Positions 45,421 through 57,917 of a DNA stretch of 64,000 nucleotides are shown here, one piece after another (position 1 is the stretch's first letter; every line of letters starts with the position of its first letter). The stretch is from Strobilurus pachycystidiatus (lineage: Eukaryota > Basidiomycota > Agaricomycetes > Agaricales > Physalacriaceae): the NCBI GenBank assembly GCA_019915135.1, contig JAHLMK010000001.1, positions 248,001 through 312,000 of the forward strand, given 5' to 3'. The translations under genes and the position numbers were made by a program. The notes under the pieces were generated by a model. The model saw only the letters and a list, made by a program, of their open reading frames with translations, did not search any database and was not told the origin of the DNA.

Positions 45421-46885
45421 CTACGACGCATTTAGAACAAGACTTGTACACACGTACACGTAGCTCACACCAGACATTGCTTGGCCGTGGAAATGCACCG
45501 AGTTGAACTGAATGGATGCAATGTCCGTTTCGCGGAGCGACTCACGAGTGTTCAACCTGATATCACCGATAAGTTCAGAGCTCGATGGAACCTATGGCGA
45601 CAAACATCGCGAGCATGGACAAGACATAGCACTTGCTCAAAGGGAAATAGAAGATTGTGTTGTAAAAAGTGGACGAGTATGCTTCGCCGAGGCCAAGAGT
45701 CAGCCCATTCGTTATCCTAGGTCAAAACAATGAACGGCAGTGTCAGACATAGGTAGGCCACTCACGTAGTGACAAGCCCGGTGTTAATGGTATACACGAC
45801 TAGTTTATTGATGATGGCGTCCGTCCTATAGTTACTGAGCCAACAACAGATAGGTGCAAGCCTAGAAAGCGTACCTCGGTAGTCCTGTCTGGTGGCCCCT
45901 CATCAGGAAGACAATCATACTAGACGCAATGAGTAGATCGGACGCCAGGGAGCATGCGAGGGAAGATGTTGACAGATACTGTCTATACTTCAGCAAGTTC
46001 AGCTTTGAGTTGATGATGCACTGCTCACCGTGACTGATGGGATGTAGATGTACGTCGGGAGGCTATCATGGTGGAAGAGAGCTGCCATGTACACTACCAA
46101 CATATATCAACAGTGGCTCCGCTATGAGAGTATTCAGACTGTTGGATCTTACCCACAGCAAAGATGAGGGACACCGTAGACAACATGACCTTCACAACAA
46201 TAGTGAGCACTCGTAGGAGACTTGTGGCAGCGATCTCACAATGACGACCGCAAGAAGCCACTTCTTCTCAGAAACTGAGAGTCATCAGTGTGAAGAGCAT
46301 ATTTTGGCGAGAGATGAAAGTTCTTACAAATCCAAATCCGATACGAATAAAAACACTGCACGGCAAATGCTACTAGAGCTGTCAACATCACGGAGACCTT
46401 CAGTACGACGTCAGAGTTTGCTCTTCCATGTAGACGATTGTCAAATCACCGTTAAGCGCCAGTCGACGGCGAGAATTTCGGTGGGATTACTGTAGTTGCG
46501 TCGAATCAGGGCGACCCAGACTGCATCCATGTTTAGAACAATTGAGACCGTATCGAACACTCTGTGGATGGCACGATATGTCAGCGGCAATGGGCCGTTG
46601 AGTTGATTGTAGACTCACGTCAAGATAAAGACCTATACTGTATTCTTAGTAGGGACCCACCCGGAATAGATTTTCTTACAAGAACGGGGAGATAGAAACG
46701 ATCACGACCCCAGTACCGGCTGAAGTATTGGTAGGTTTGAAGAACGGTGATTCCGTATAGGCTATAGTTGCGTGAGCTGTCAGCTGTAGTAACAACTAGA
46801 TGTCAACTGACACAGCTGCGACATACACGCCTGCAAGGCATGGACCCAGCGTCGTAGACATATCCAATTCAGAAGACAGATCCAT
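45421..46885 (-). CDS. DUF6534 multi-pass membrane protein
   Basis: Member of a large Agaricomycete family of predicted seven-helix membrane proteins of unknown function. Many short exons must be joined. The N-terminus is MDLSSELDMSTTLGPCLAGVYV then AAVLYGITVLQTYQYFSRYW. Helix 2 is VFILTVFDTVSIVLNMDAVW. Then follow VSVMLTALVAFAVQCFYSYRIWIF, SEKKWLLAVVIVML, CSLASDLLIASSMIVFLMRG, the conserved RTDAIINKLVVYTINTGLVTT, YNTIFYFPLSKCYVLSMLAMLNTRESL and a tail ending SLVLNAS. The pattern LGP...YG-T-QT-YF, VQ-F--YRIW and RTD-IIN-L--Y-INTGL is the family signature. I checked the T5 run in helix 4 and the frame is intact. No gene finder is likely to call this from long ORFs, since the exons are short. 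Confidence 0.75.
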
Positions 46886-47474
46886 TGAGAATCGAGGGAG
46901 AGAGACAGTACTGATAGTGCATCGAGTTAATTACTGCCAGCAGCTCATTTATAAGGCAGCCAGAATTTCCGCGTCGCCTCAGCACGGGCAGTCTCTGAAC
47001 ATAAGCAAACCATTCTGCAGCAACAAACAGATCCTTTTGATTTATCAAGGGGATTTGGGGATTCTTTGCGACAGATGTCGGTTGCACATCTATGGCGCTT
47101 AGGCCCCACTGATATTATGGTAACACCGATCAAGATTGTACTGTCAGAGTCTCAGAGAGAACCTGAGTCTTCGGAGATGATTGACCTTTCTGGATCCTTC
47201 AGAGATGACTTTGCCTCAGTCAAGGAGAGCAGCTTATGCGACCTCTTTTCGACGGCGTGTAGCGGAGATTTGAGATACATAACGACATGAGATCCTGAGG
47301 AAGAGTCGGCACGGCAATCACCGGAACGCGCGCCAATCACATGATGGAGAAGGTGCCTTGTTCGAAACAGCCCAGAAACAGCCACGACGCAAACGAAGGG
47401 AACGGGGATCTCACGCTGGGGGATGAAGCAAACTCCCATTGCGCTTCCACTGTTATTTGCTCTAAACCATCAAG
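46886..47474. other. Intergenic between divergent DUF6534 and P450 genes
   Basis: Shared 5' region; no coding frame supported. Confidence 0.35.
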
Positions 47475-49626
47475 ATGGCGTTCCACCCAGTAGTCTGTGG
47501 TCTGGTGAGCGTTGTCCCCTCACGTGTCCGCTGTCGCCTGGAAAGTTTCATTAGTCCTTGCATTTTGTCGTCAACAAAATTGGGGAACGATATCCAATAT
47601 CCGTGCTGCTTGTCACGGCCGCTGTGCCTGGTGCATACTACCTGCTCTCTTATTCTTCAGGCCTCGTCGTATCCTCCGGCGGCAGGTGTCCCTCCTTCTA
47701 TGCGGCCTCGTACCTTGTCTCAGTCCTGTGGTCAATCACGTATCATCTCTCTCCCCTACATCCTCTATCGCATTTTCCGGGTCCACTGCTACCCAAATGT
47801 ACGAACTTCTGGGCTGTATATCAATCGCACACAGGTAAAAATCACAAGGTTTTTCTCGATCTACACCGTCTCTATGGTCCGGTCGTACGAACGGGTATGA
47901 CGACTCTCATCGATCTCTTTCCATCTCATAAGTAATGAAGGTCCGAACACAATTTCTCTATGTGATGCTGCAGTAGCGCAAGTCTTGCTTGGAAGCAACG
48001 GTCTGCCAAAAGGACCTAGTGAGTTTTTCGCATTTTCAGGAGCTAGCTTTCCGCTCACCGTTTGATTGCACAGTTTGGGATGGGCGCCGCTCGCCCAACT
48101 ACCCTAGCGCCCTCATAGGTATACGCAATACAACTGAACACCTCCAACGCAGGAAGCCGTGGAACAGGGCATTCTCTGTTGCACAGCTCCGAGTGTATGA
48201 GCACGCCCTGATACAACGGTTGAACGAGCTCGTTGAGGTATTCAGATCAAAGAAGGGACATCAGTGTTTTGATCTCGCCCAGATTGTCTCATCCTTCTCG
48301 TAAGTGTACCGCCTGAACTCTGAGTACCATCCTTATCGGGAAGATTCTAGCTATGATTTCATGGGTGACATTGCGTACAAACTGTCTCTCAATCTTCTGA
48401 ATGCCTCAACTGAGCGGTCTTCTAAAGGTTTGGTGTCGACCTCGCGGTTCAAAAGAACGGTGATGCCGAAGGTCTCTGGGCGCTCATGGAGCGTGGTATC
48501 AGGCAGGTGAACAAGACTCTTGGTGTGTTCCCTGTCTCACAAAGGGCCTGTAGGATCCAATCATATGTTCAACACATCCCATGGGCTCTGCGCATCCTGT
48601 CCGCACTTTCACGCTTTCCTCTCTTACCAAGCACTGGGACAAGCGCCGCGACGCTTCGTTTTGGTGAATTCGTGACGGCAATGGCGCGTAGTCGCGCGGG
48701 ACGGGGCTCTTCGAGTAGCAGCGAGGATTTGAGTTATCATCTGGCAAGTAGCTAGTACCTTCTCGCGCTGTATCGAGACTTCTTATCAATTGCGACAGCT
48801 CAATGAATCAAAGATACACATCACACTTTCCGAAGACGACCCAGTCCTCCATCAATACTGTGCGGATTCCTTTCTGGCCATCGTGGCCGGGTCGGACACT
48901 GCAGCCACAGCGCTGAGTGTGATCTTCTTTCACTTGGCATCTGATACAGATTTGTCAGAACGGTACGCTGCTGCTGTCCTCTTTGCTGTTCGATCTCACC
49001 TGAGTCTGCTACTTAGACTGCGCTCGGAAATCGACGAGCATCTACAGGGACGCTTGCCACAAGACGACATGTCGGTTTTGGCGACCATGCCTCTATTAAA
49101 CGGAGTTGTGTAAGTCCTTGATTATTCTTGAGTCCCCGTCTCCTCACCAAACTAGCAACGAAGCGCTACGGCTACATCCGCCAGTACCAACTGGACTGCA
49201 GCGCACGTCTGACGGGAGGGTGATCCATAATGTGTACGTTGCTCTTCCACCATTTGACGGTCTTTGTATACATCTCTTTCTAGATTTGTCCCTGAGGGAA
49301 CGGGAATTTACATACCTCCCTACGCTCTCCACCGAGACCCACGGTACTTTAACCCCAAGCCGGACGAGTTCATTCCTGAACGTTGGATATCTCCATCCGA
49401 CACATATCACACTGATAGTAATGCGTTCTTGCCGTACTCACTCGGTCCGATGAACTGTGTTGGAAAACCATTAGCGCAATTAGAGCTCCGCGTGGTTGTG
49501 GCAACGCTTGTCAAGCAGTTTGATTTTTGGGCGGACAGTGAGGATTGGGAAGAAGGACTGGAGGACTATTTTGTGCTCAAGAAGGGACCACTCATGGTCC
49601 GGGTTACCGAGAGAAAGAGACATTAG
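47475..49626 (+). CDS. Cytochrome P450 monooxygenase
   Basis: Microsomal heme-thiolate monooxygenase, membrane-anchored at the N-terminus (MAFHPVVCGLSLHF..., then hydrophobic ISVLLVTAAVPGAYYLLSYS). Landmarks after splicing: SHFPGPLLPKCTNFWAVY (Pro-rich hinge), the conserved Trp/Arg block RRKPWNRAFSVAQLRVYE, FMGDIAFGVDL, the I-helix AGSDTAATALS, the K-helix NEALRLHPPVP (ExxR), FIPERW, and the heme-binding loop FLPYSLGPMNCVGKPLAQLE with Cys ligand. The gene ends MVRVTERKRH. All exons keep phase, but two introns need GC donors (ATCAG|GCAGGT at 48503 and CATCTG|GCAAGT at 48744). Family number and substrate cannot be told; no biosynthetic partners flank it. Confidence 0.88.
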
Positions 49627-50506
49627 AAATAGTCGTAACATGACATAACTGTATGAAGTTTCGAGTCATAGAAACCTGAAATCAGGACGAATAGATCGGA
49701 ATGCTACTTCATACTCTGCCCCCCGAGAAGTCGGTGCCCACATGCTCTGAAGTTCGTCGTTGCGCCTGCAATCATCCCTGAAACGGGTAACGAGTCGGGA
49801 GTCGGGCCGCTTGTCCGTGTATCTGACTCGGAGATACCGAGTGTGGTTTCTCCGCAAACGGCCAAGGTCTTGTACGCATTTTGGAGCTGGCTATCCGACG
49901 ATCGTCAATATGCGTTCAACTGGAAAGGTGAGCCTTCATGTTTCTCGCTGCGACGGTTTCGCCATGATGGATGATGTCATCAAGTGTAGCGCCCAAGGCG
50001 TAAATTAGCAGCGCCCAAAGAATCAAGGATTGGCGCACATCTTGATTGGTTTATATTGGATTTATATCTTTGATCCCGCTGGTCCCCTGGTCTCCTAAGT
50101 AGCACCATTCATTCAATCCGGTACTCATACAGCAGGAGGCAGGGTCGCGCACAAGCACCCGCTACCAACGCTTGTCCCCTGGGCTTTCTCGCGGTCGGAC
50201 TCTACAAGGCTGCCTGCCTCTTTGTTTCAACATCGGCCAGATATCAAGGCGCCATAGTTCGTCAATCTTCTCGGGTGGCTTGCCACAGGTCTGCAATGAC
50301 TATCATTGTATCGTACACCACCGCTTCGCTATCCGGCATAAAGTGTTTTGATGAGCCCCATCCTGGCCTTCGAGACTTCACATCTTATGAGATCGTGCTC
50401 GTACATAAATATATCAGGGCATGTATCGCTCGTATCATTCTGATTCCTGTCCTTTCTTCACTTTCTTCCTCTCATTTGTCTCTTGCTGTGGCCCGGTATG
50501 CCTTCC
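49627..50506. other. No supported gene
   Basis: Intergenic. A plus frame at 50275-50568 overlaps the likely first exon of the next gene and is not otherwise supported. Confidence 0.35.
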
Positions 50507-52528
50507 ATGAAGCACCTCGTCAATTCCGCAGCCAGATACCGGCTCAGCTATCCAGTTACGCGACGTGAGTAGTTTTTGGATTGCCTTAGCCTTCTCACTG
50601 TGCGCTATCTAGCTTACGCCTGGCGCTGGACAACGCCTGTCGCCATGTGTACCTTCCTTGCTTTGACCATCGTCCTCGCTTTCGTCAATGGTAAGACGAA
50701 TTTCCGCACGGGGCTCTGCGAATTCCACTGACTAGTAATCTTTGTGTTCTCCAGTTCCTTTGTCTGCATACACAACCGTCACGGAAACCACGTTCACTCC
50801 GAACGCGTCGCTTGCACCACTACCTTACAGTAATCTGGTCCCATCCGTTGTTCGCGACTCTCTGTACGCAAAATCGTTCACACCTCAGACCCTTACCGTG
50901 GGGGAAACTTTCAATCCCGCTGGTACAACGTTCAGCTATAAAATCTCGAATGCCTACGACACCTTCAATTACTCGAAGCCTGTGTTCTCCTTCTCGTATT
51001 CGAACAATCCACTCTCGGACGTATGCGACATTGTGAGTTTGAGTCCATTCTTTGTGCTTGCGAATCTGACACATTTTGACGTGAAGACAAACATGACGAT
51101 CACCGGCCGCGATATCTCTGGTTGGGCGAACACAGAGACAGCCAGAGATCTGACGTCGCAGGAGCCTTTCCAAATCGATGTTGGTGTTGCCGTCTCATGT
51201 AGCTCAGATTTAGTTGACACTACGTGAAGGTCGAAATCACCTGCTGGGAGCCGTCAGTCTACATCCTCGAGATCGCCATCGCGGATTCAGATCTTACGAA
51301 CTCTGGGTTTTGGACCAGCGTGACTCATTCTCGAGATACCATTGACGTCCGATACGAATGGCAGCTTCTGTATCTTGATCTGGTGCGTCCATTTTCCATG
51401 AAACGGTTCAACGTTTCTTACCAGTGCAACTCTCTAGAGAACAAGTTGGTCTGGATGGTATGCAGAACGCGATCCGAGTTGATTCTCCACAGAGTTCTGA
51501 TACTCATCGTAGGGGTATGATTGATGGGAACGTCTCGTCCACCGACGTAGTGATCCCGGTTGCCAGTGGTGGATCGGAAGACTCGGAGCTATTGGAATTC
51601 AGCGTTACAGTTCGGCCGTGCTGTGATTGTGGCGGGGACGACAGCCAATGGCACACAGGCATCTTCAGCACGGGCCATCCGCCTCCAGAATGTGATGCGG
51701 TCCCTCCTAGATTCGCGGTTACGGATGCCTGGATTTACCTTTCCGACGGGACGAGTGACAACTTCTATCAGACAAATGACACAGCCAATTTCTTCAACAC
51801 GACCACAGTCTCGCTCGACCAGGATTCGTTCGCCGGTCTCAACGGTCTTTTGGAAAATCTCTTCCAGGCGTTGTATCACTCCATACGCCTCGACCTTGCC
51901 ATCGTCAGGCCGAATCAGATCTACACGTCCCTTGAAAAGTACAACGAGACTATCTCCGCTATCTCCATCCCTGGTGTATTTGGCAGTGGTACCAACTACT
52001 CGAGTTATGCCGACCTCACTCGACAGGACAATACCAGTGTCACTGTGCCAACGTCGAACAGTATTACTCATTTGATCCAATGGTCGAAGACGCCGCTAGA
52101 CGTCCTGCGTGTGCCGGTCATGTCTTACACCCGCACCGTACCCCGTGTGAAGCCGCTCGGCTCTGCCCTGACCAGTGTTTTTGTCTCGACATTCGCGATG
52201 GTATCAGCACTCTGGAGGATCTTTTCTATCATTGCGGGTGCCCTTTCCTCCCGGACAGGCGAGTCTTCTTCAGTGTCTTGACCGTTGGCGACGTATGCTG
52301 ATGAGGTGCACAGAAGACTACCAAGATGGCCACACGGCCGAGTCATATGGGCGTTACGATGAACGAATGAGTCGTCTGGAGGATTTCATGACGAGAAAGT
52401 ATGGTTACGGGAACAATTTCAGTGGTAAGCGTTCCTGTCGGTCGCTTGACTCACACTGACATACGTACGTAGATGACGATTTGCGCGATTCGCGGGAGAA
52501 GGTTTCGCTAATACCGCACCAGGTCTAA
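50507..52528 (+). CDS. Agaricomycete membrane protein with large extracellular domain
   Basis: Starts MKHLVNSAARYRLSYPV at 50507. An intron leads to YAWRWTTPVAMCTFLALTIVLAFVN, one membrane helix, then VPLSAYTTVTETTFTPNAS. The large following region has many NxS/T sites (NYSKP, NMTIT, NTTTV, NYSSY) and paired Cys, consistent with an exported glycosylated domain. A second hydrophobic segment (ALTSVFVSTFAMVSALWRIF) lies near the C-terminus. A cytosolic tail follows (DYQDGHTAESYGRYDERMSR...), ending SLIPHQV. I recall many hypothetical mushroom proteins with this arrangement; function unknown. Phases agree at all junctions. The junction at 52259-52316 requires a GC donor (ACAG|GCGAGT). Confidence 0.65.
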
Positions 52529-53315
52529 AAGGCTAGCGTCTCAGAAACCCGTTCATTCTATTTATTGAACACTTCATATTTATTCGAGACTCGGGGGAAA
52601 CAGACACACTGTCGCTACTACCCAATACATACCCTAAATACAAAGACGGTCATTGTGACGGGCTTGTGAGGCCAATCCAAGTGTGGTATCATTTGGCTGC
52701 CCGCAGTGTAGATCAGGTGTAGATTGTGGTGCAGATCCGTGCATGACGTTTGACGTTTTCGCAGTGGGTGTTTATCCTCCACAGAGCTTCTGGAGCTTAG
52801 GTTGATCTTGCTGCGTGCATCCAATTGCATGAATTTATGAGATCAAAGACCTTGTTCTCGAATCCAGACGGATATAGCGTGGCGTCTCTGAATCAAAAGC
52901 GAGCCGGACATGCCGCTTGCGGCTGATCCCACCCAAATCCCACCGATCGCCAAGGCCGTGGGATCAAGGGTCCTTTCCCGCCATGACGCGCATTGTGTCC
53001 AGTGTTTTCCCACTACCTTTGCTGGGATACGCAGACGGTTGTCTATGCCACAGGTGACGGGCACGAAAACTTCGCCTTGCTTCGACTGTTATGCTCCCCG
53101 TGGACGCGTCGAATTGCCGCCTCTTTGTTCCGGAAAAGAACAAGCACGATGTTGGGTTTCCGCAAATGGTGCGTCTTCATCTGCACTGCCCATTCAGCTG
53201 TTTGTGACATTTCCACCCTAGCAAGTGCCTGACGGGGGCCAGTGGATCTGAGTAAGAGTTGGCTCTAATGATCTCCCCTTCACACCTTTACCACAAAACT
53301 TTCACCCCAACCTCG
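52529..53315. other. No supported gene
   Basis: A plus frame at 52910-53221 has ordinary composition but no family match and no splice partner. Otherwise intergenic. Confidence 0.35.
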
Positions 53316-56300
53316 ATGGCAGCGACTGCGCCACATCCTGATACTTTGCCGGCTCAAGAAGAAACAGCGTGCTGCCCTTGCGCTCATACATTGAGCAAAG
53401 GAGACGCCGACGACAGTAATGTCCAGGGCACCGGCGCGCAAATGGCGACATTTGTTGCCCCACCTAAGCGGAGGCGGAAGAAGAGGGGTATGGGTGGTAT
53501 GAAGCCCGCTTCGCCTGCGACTTCTTTCCAGGGTGTGTAACATTGAAGCCCATTCCTGGACTTCCCACTGACAGCCACCATGTTCGTCGTGTAGGTACCA
53601 GCGACGCGTTTGACTACGATCGAAAGTTTCCCGAGGACGAGAAATTTCAAGAGCTGGGCCCCATGGCTAGAGTCTGGAAAATATTTGTCGAAGAGTACGC
53701 AAAGCTGGACGGAGATAGGGCCGAGGATTGGAAGGACGGTTTGGACGTCCTTCTCGTATTCGTATGTGTGCTCCTTCTTGAATCTTTTGGTCTTTCATTA
53801 ATGAGACCAGGCGGGGCTGTTTTCGGCAGTGGTCTCAACCTTCGTAATCCAAACCTCCCAGCGCCTCCAGCTTGACTACGGACAGGTCTCAGCGCATCTC
53901 ATGAACGAGATGGTTGCTCTCCAGCGTGCCGCTATGAACTCGCTGCCTGACAGTATCGTTCCCGCCTCTGATATGACCCCCACCTCCGCCGTGAATGCGT
54001 CGAGCACTGATACATGGGTCAACGCGCTTGGTTCACCAGTCTCGCCTTGAGCCTTACGACAGCACTCATGGCGGTGCTCGCGAAACAGTGGATACACCAG
54101 TTTCTTGCTGTGCCTTCCGGAACTCCTCTCGACAAAAGCCGAATCCGCCAGTTTCGTCACGAAAACCTTGATGTGTGGCACGTACCGCTGATCATTGGCA
54201 TTCTACCCGTCTTCATGCAAGCATCTCTTGGCGCATTCCTCGTCGGACTGATCTTATATGTGCACTTGCTCAACCCACCCGTTGCCGCTGCCGTTGGTGT
54301 AATCGCTCTCGGTGCATCGGTCGCTTACTTCGGAAGTCACCTCCTCCCTGTCTTTCGCCCTGCCTGTCCGTATAAAACATTCATCACTCGATATATCCAT
54401 CGGTTCCTATCCAACTTGCGTTTGGCGACCCGTTACCAGGCTGCTCGCGTATCTCCGTGGCTGTACCATGGCCTGGATTTCGTCAGTACGACACGCGATC
54501 TGAAGTCCGGTTATCGATGGGAAGAGGAAATGCTTCCTGGAGATGCTCATTGCCCATGCCCTTCTTCGCTCGAAGAGATCGAAGCCGATATGGTCAGGGG
54601 AATGACTGTTGCTCTTGACGCTCGCGCTTTGACGGGCTTGTACAACATCTCTTCCAACACCTTCGTACAACGCACGGTCTTGCAGGCATTTAGTGCGATC
54701 CCACTCGCAAGCATCTCTGTTATCAAGGCCAACATACCTTACCTGAGCCAGACTCTTCGCTTCCTTGTACGATCCACGGAATACGCGGCGCCCGAGAAAC
54801 AATCGGACTACGAACGTTTATATCGCGCTCACGTACGAGTAGAGACGACTACTGAGAACCTGGTTCAACCAGATACACTCACGTCTGCTATGACTCCAAT
54901 CATGAGGCATCCGGATTCGTTGTCCGTTTTGCTTGACGCGACTTGTCCCGAACACGCCGTTGCATTCCTTCGTAGAGAACTTGTAACGAAGAAAAGTTAC
55001 ACGAGGTTGGACATACTTCTGTGGGCGAGGATACTTCAAAATGCTTTGCGCGTGGGTCCAGCCTGGCTTGATATGGATGATTACAATTCGCCTGTTTGGC
55101 AGGGTATGATGAATGCCCTCGTCCAATCGCATGGTTGTCTTGAGAGTACTTCTTGCTACTCCGCTTGTAACGCTGTCACCCTCTCCGTTCCCACAGTCGA
55201 TGGCAAACCTAATGGAAATGCCCTGCAACTCGTCGTCCGCGACGGTTTCGAGAATCACCCCACGGATCATCCCATTGGAATTCAAAGAGCGTTCGGAATG
55301 CTTCTCCATCCCTCCATATGTGAATATATCTTTCGTGCCAACTACGCAAAGCGTTGTTGTCTAGGCGATGTTTACGATGCCCTCCCATATGATATCCTCT
55401 TGAACTTAGCACTCCTCGAGTGTCCAAGTACGCACGAGTCCAGTCAGCCTATCGATATGACCAAAGGGGGTGCTGAATGCGAGCTTGGCACCATGTACGA
55501 AGTCTGCCGGCCTGAATTCGCTGCACCCCTTGCCAATATACTATATCGTGTACGCCAGTACGTCGGGATCAATCGCGACCCATCTCCTTTCAGCGGCCCG
55601 GGAGGTACGATGAAAGGACACCCCACTGTTGTCAAGGCCACCTACCACTCGTTATCTGTGGTCATTCGGTCGCCGATGTTCTTGACAAACACGCTGACTC
55701 TGATCGACAAACTACACCTGATCCAAGCGTTCATTCGGTCGGTGTTGACAGACACGGAACTGTTCACCGACTTTTCATCCATCATCTCAGAGCAAATTGT
55801 TAGGGAGATATGCTCCGCTACGTTCACGAACTTTGGTAATTCACGGCCAGCGCGTGAAATCGTCCTCGAGACATTGGAAGCTCACTGCGAGGTTTGGGAT
55901 AACGATCCGTCAAATGCTACTCAGACGTCTTTTTCCCTGGCCATCGAAACATATCGAAACCTTCTCGAGAGCCGATGGCTAAGCCAGCTTCAGGCCAAAT
56001 TGATTTCGGCTACCGAAGGAGGTGAAGTCGAGAAGTCGGAAGATTGCGCAATCGCGTCGCTACTCTCTGCGGCTTACATTGATGGTCTGGAGGCGCTGGC
56101 ATTCGTCTCTCCACTGACTCATCAGGCCATCGTCGATGATTTCACCGCTTCGGAGTCAGACAGCCTTGTAGTCCTGCTCAAGATTCTTCTTTTCTCAGAT
56201 GCTCGTCGAAGAAAGAGACTGTGGCAGCTTCGTGGCCTCGTTCATCCCGAAAGATGGGCCACATGTCTGCTTCACGTGGCTCAATATCTCGAATCGAACG

Positions 56301-56680
56301 ATGCGCGGAATATGTACGATCACTTCAGGACCTCGCTTCAATCCTCTCCACTGTTGAACGATCCTGAGGATCCCAATGCGTTAATCTATGCCGCGTATGA
56401 GGAGTTTACGTCGATTCTCGAACAACTTCGAGCCCTCAGCGGCCCCGCCATTTCTGATATGCAGCTTTCGGTCAGTGGATCGCAGATCAGATTCGTCTTC
56501 ACAGAATTTAAACGTTCGCACAGACTCCTTCGACAACAGCTGCGTCAAACACGACACGCCTGTCAAGAAACGATGGTTGCTGGTGGAGGGTATGGCAACG
56601 CTTCAGGAATCACTATGACAACAGAGGCGATGCGAAGATGGGGCAAGACAACAACGTCACTAGTGGCGTCGCTCAAATAG
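53316..56680 (+). CDS. DUF6535 membrane protein with one frameshift
   Basis: Large Agaricomycete-specific protein. Exons: MAATAPHPDTLPAQEE... with a basic patch PPKRRRKKRG, then DRKFPEDEKFQELGPMARVW, WKDGLDVLLVF and AGLFSAVVSTFVIQTSQRLQ, the DUF6535 core with helices. The following WFTSLALSLTTALMAVLAKQ and the WIHQFLAVPSGTP, RIRQFR blocks are the rest of the domain, and a long helical C-terminal region runs to LVASLK. Between TDTWVNAL (frame ending about 54030) and WFTSLALSL the frame shifts: family members read WVNALWFTSL, and here the bases gcgcttggttc are one short. No intron can repair it. The remaining 880 residues are open. Either a recent frameshift or a base error. Expected location is a membrane; function unknown. 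Confidence 0.8.
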
Positions 56681-56937
56681 TGTAGGAGCAGTAGTGTCAT
56701 TAAACACCCCAAAACCTTTTACCATAGCTATTCCAATCAAATCTACTTAGTATGCAAACGCAAACCACTCTATCACTGAGAGCATGAGAAGGATCGTCTC
56801 TAGAGACACAAAAGGTTACTACACCTTTTTGTTCGCAATTTATCACTGGACCATTGGCGGTCAGCCACCGATTGTATTGTTCGCGACGCCGACAGAAAAT
56901 TGTTGTTCTTCCAAACTGTTATAATGAGGAGTGAAGA
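56681..56937. other. 3' flank of the DUF6535 gene
   Basis: No gene seen. Confidence 0.35.
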
Positions 56938-57401
56938 TGTCAGAATCGCTAGAATATCTCGTCTTCCCAGCCTTCAAGTTACGACCTCTCGACTACCACT
57001 CAACCGCAGCGCTCAAGTCCCTTACTATTCGAAAGACTGGCAGGGGCACCCGAACCGACATCGATACAGACTCCTCTCCACCAGTGCGCAAAGCACTTGC
57101 CAGCAATCCTACCTGAGGATCTCCGGGCCAAAGAGACGCGAACCGACGAAGCCGGCTCGTCCTTTCCCCAATCCCAAAGCCATACACAGAAGCACTCTGC
57201 GAAATGCCTACGCAACCCGACAGCTCCTCCGATGGAGACCAAAGTGGCGCTGTTAAGTCAGCAACCCACGATGGTGGCCAATCTGGAGTCGAGAAGACGG
57301 TGTCGTCTGGTACGAGCGGTGGGCAAGCGCAGACACCGAAATCGAACGAATCTAGTTCATCATCTTTGTCCGCGACAGTTCCGAAGCGTCGACAGAAGTA
57401 G
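56938..57401 (+). CDS. Possible small disordered protein
   Basis: A plus frame starts MSESLEYLVFPAFKLRPLDY at 56938 and stops at 57116. The region further downstream (57204-57401) encodes a Ser/Gly/Asp-rich segment ending SSSSSLSATVPKRRQK. An intron between them would be required and I could not place it; a minus-strand frame covers the same DNA. Weak call. Confidence 0.25.
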
Positions 57402-57917
57402 ATGGCTAGGTCAAGTAGGTTTCGAGAGCTGCTGTGTAGGAGATCTGATTGCTGGAGGTTGGAGGAGGTGGGTGAAGAGGATCTGTACGCGGTTCGGGGT
57501 TGAGTGGTAAGGCTGACGGGATATTCTAACCTCTGGTCGATCATATAAGAGCGCGACCGGACTGGCCACGCCAGTCTGCGACGCATCGATTGCACCACTT
57601 GGTCGCCTACCTATTCACTTAGGTGGGCTGTGGACCATAACGCTGTAACTATCCCAGAGAGAGCATATTCGGAGTGTGTCTCTATCTGGGATGAGTTGCA
57701 CGAACTGTCATGTGTTCAATTTATGAAGAGAGTGAGTTTGATGGATACCATTATTGCTTGAACCGACTGACATGAGGACCGCCAGTTGTCAAACAGACTT
57801 CACCGTCACTCTTCGACCACTGGCCGGGGCGAGGATATCAAGTCCATGTCGGCCACCGGAGTCATCGTCCTGCCTGCTCCCGAGCCTGAACAGGCAGAGG
57901 GCTATGCTCACGGTTCG
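57402..57917. other. No supported gene
   Basis: Intergenic; no frame with family similarity. Confidence 0.3.

Noticed and set aside
46350..46385. Suspected frameshift in a T-run of the DUF6534 gene
   Set aside because: A recount gives five Ts, which keeps the family frame (VQCFYSYRIW).
56993..57598. 201-residue minus-strand ORF
   Set aside because: No motif, no splice partner, and the overlapping plus frames have more natural composition.
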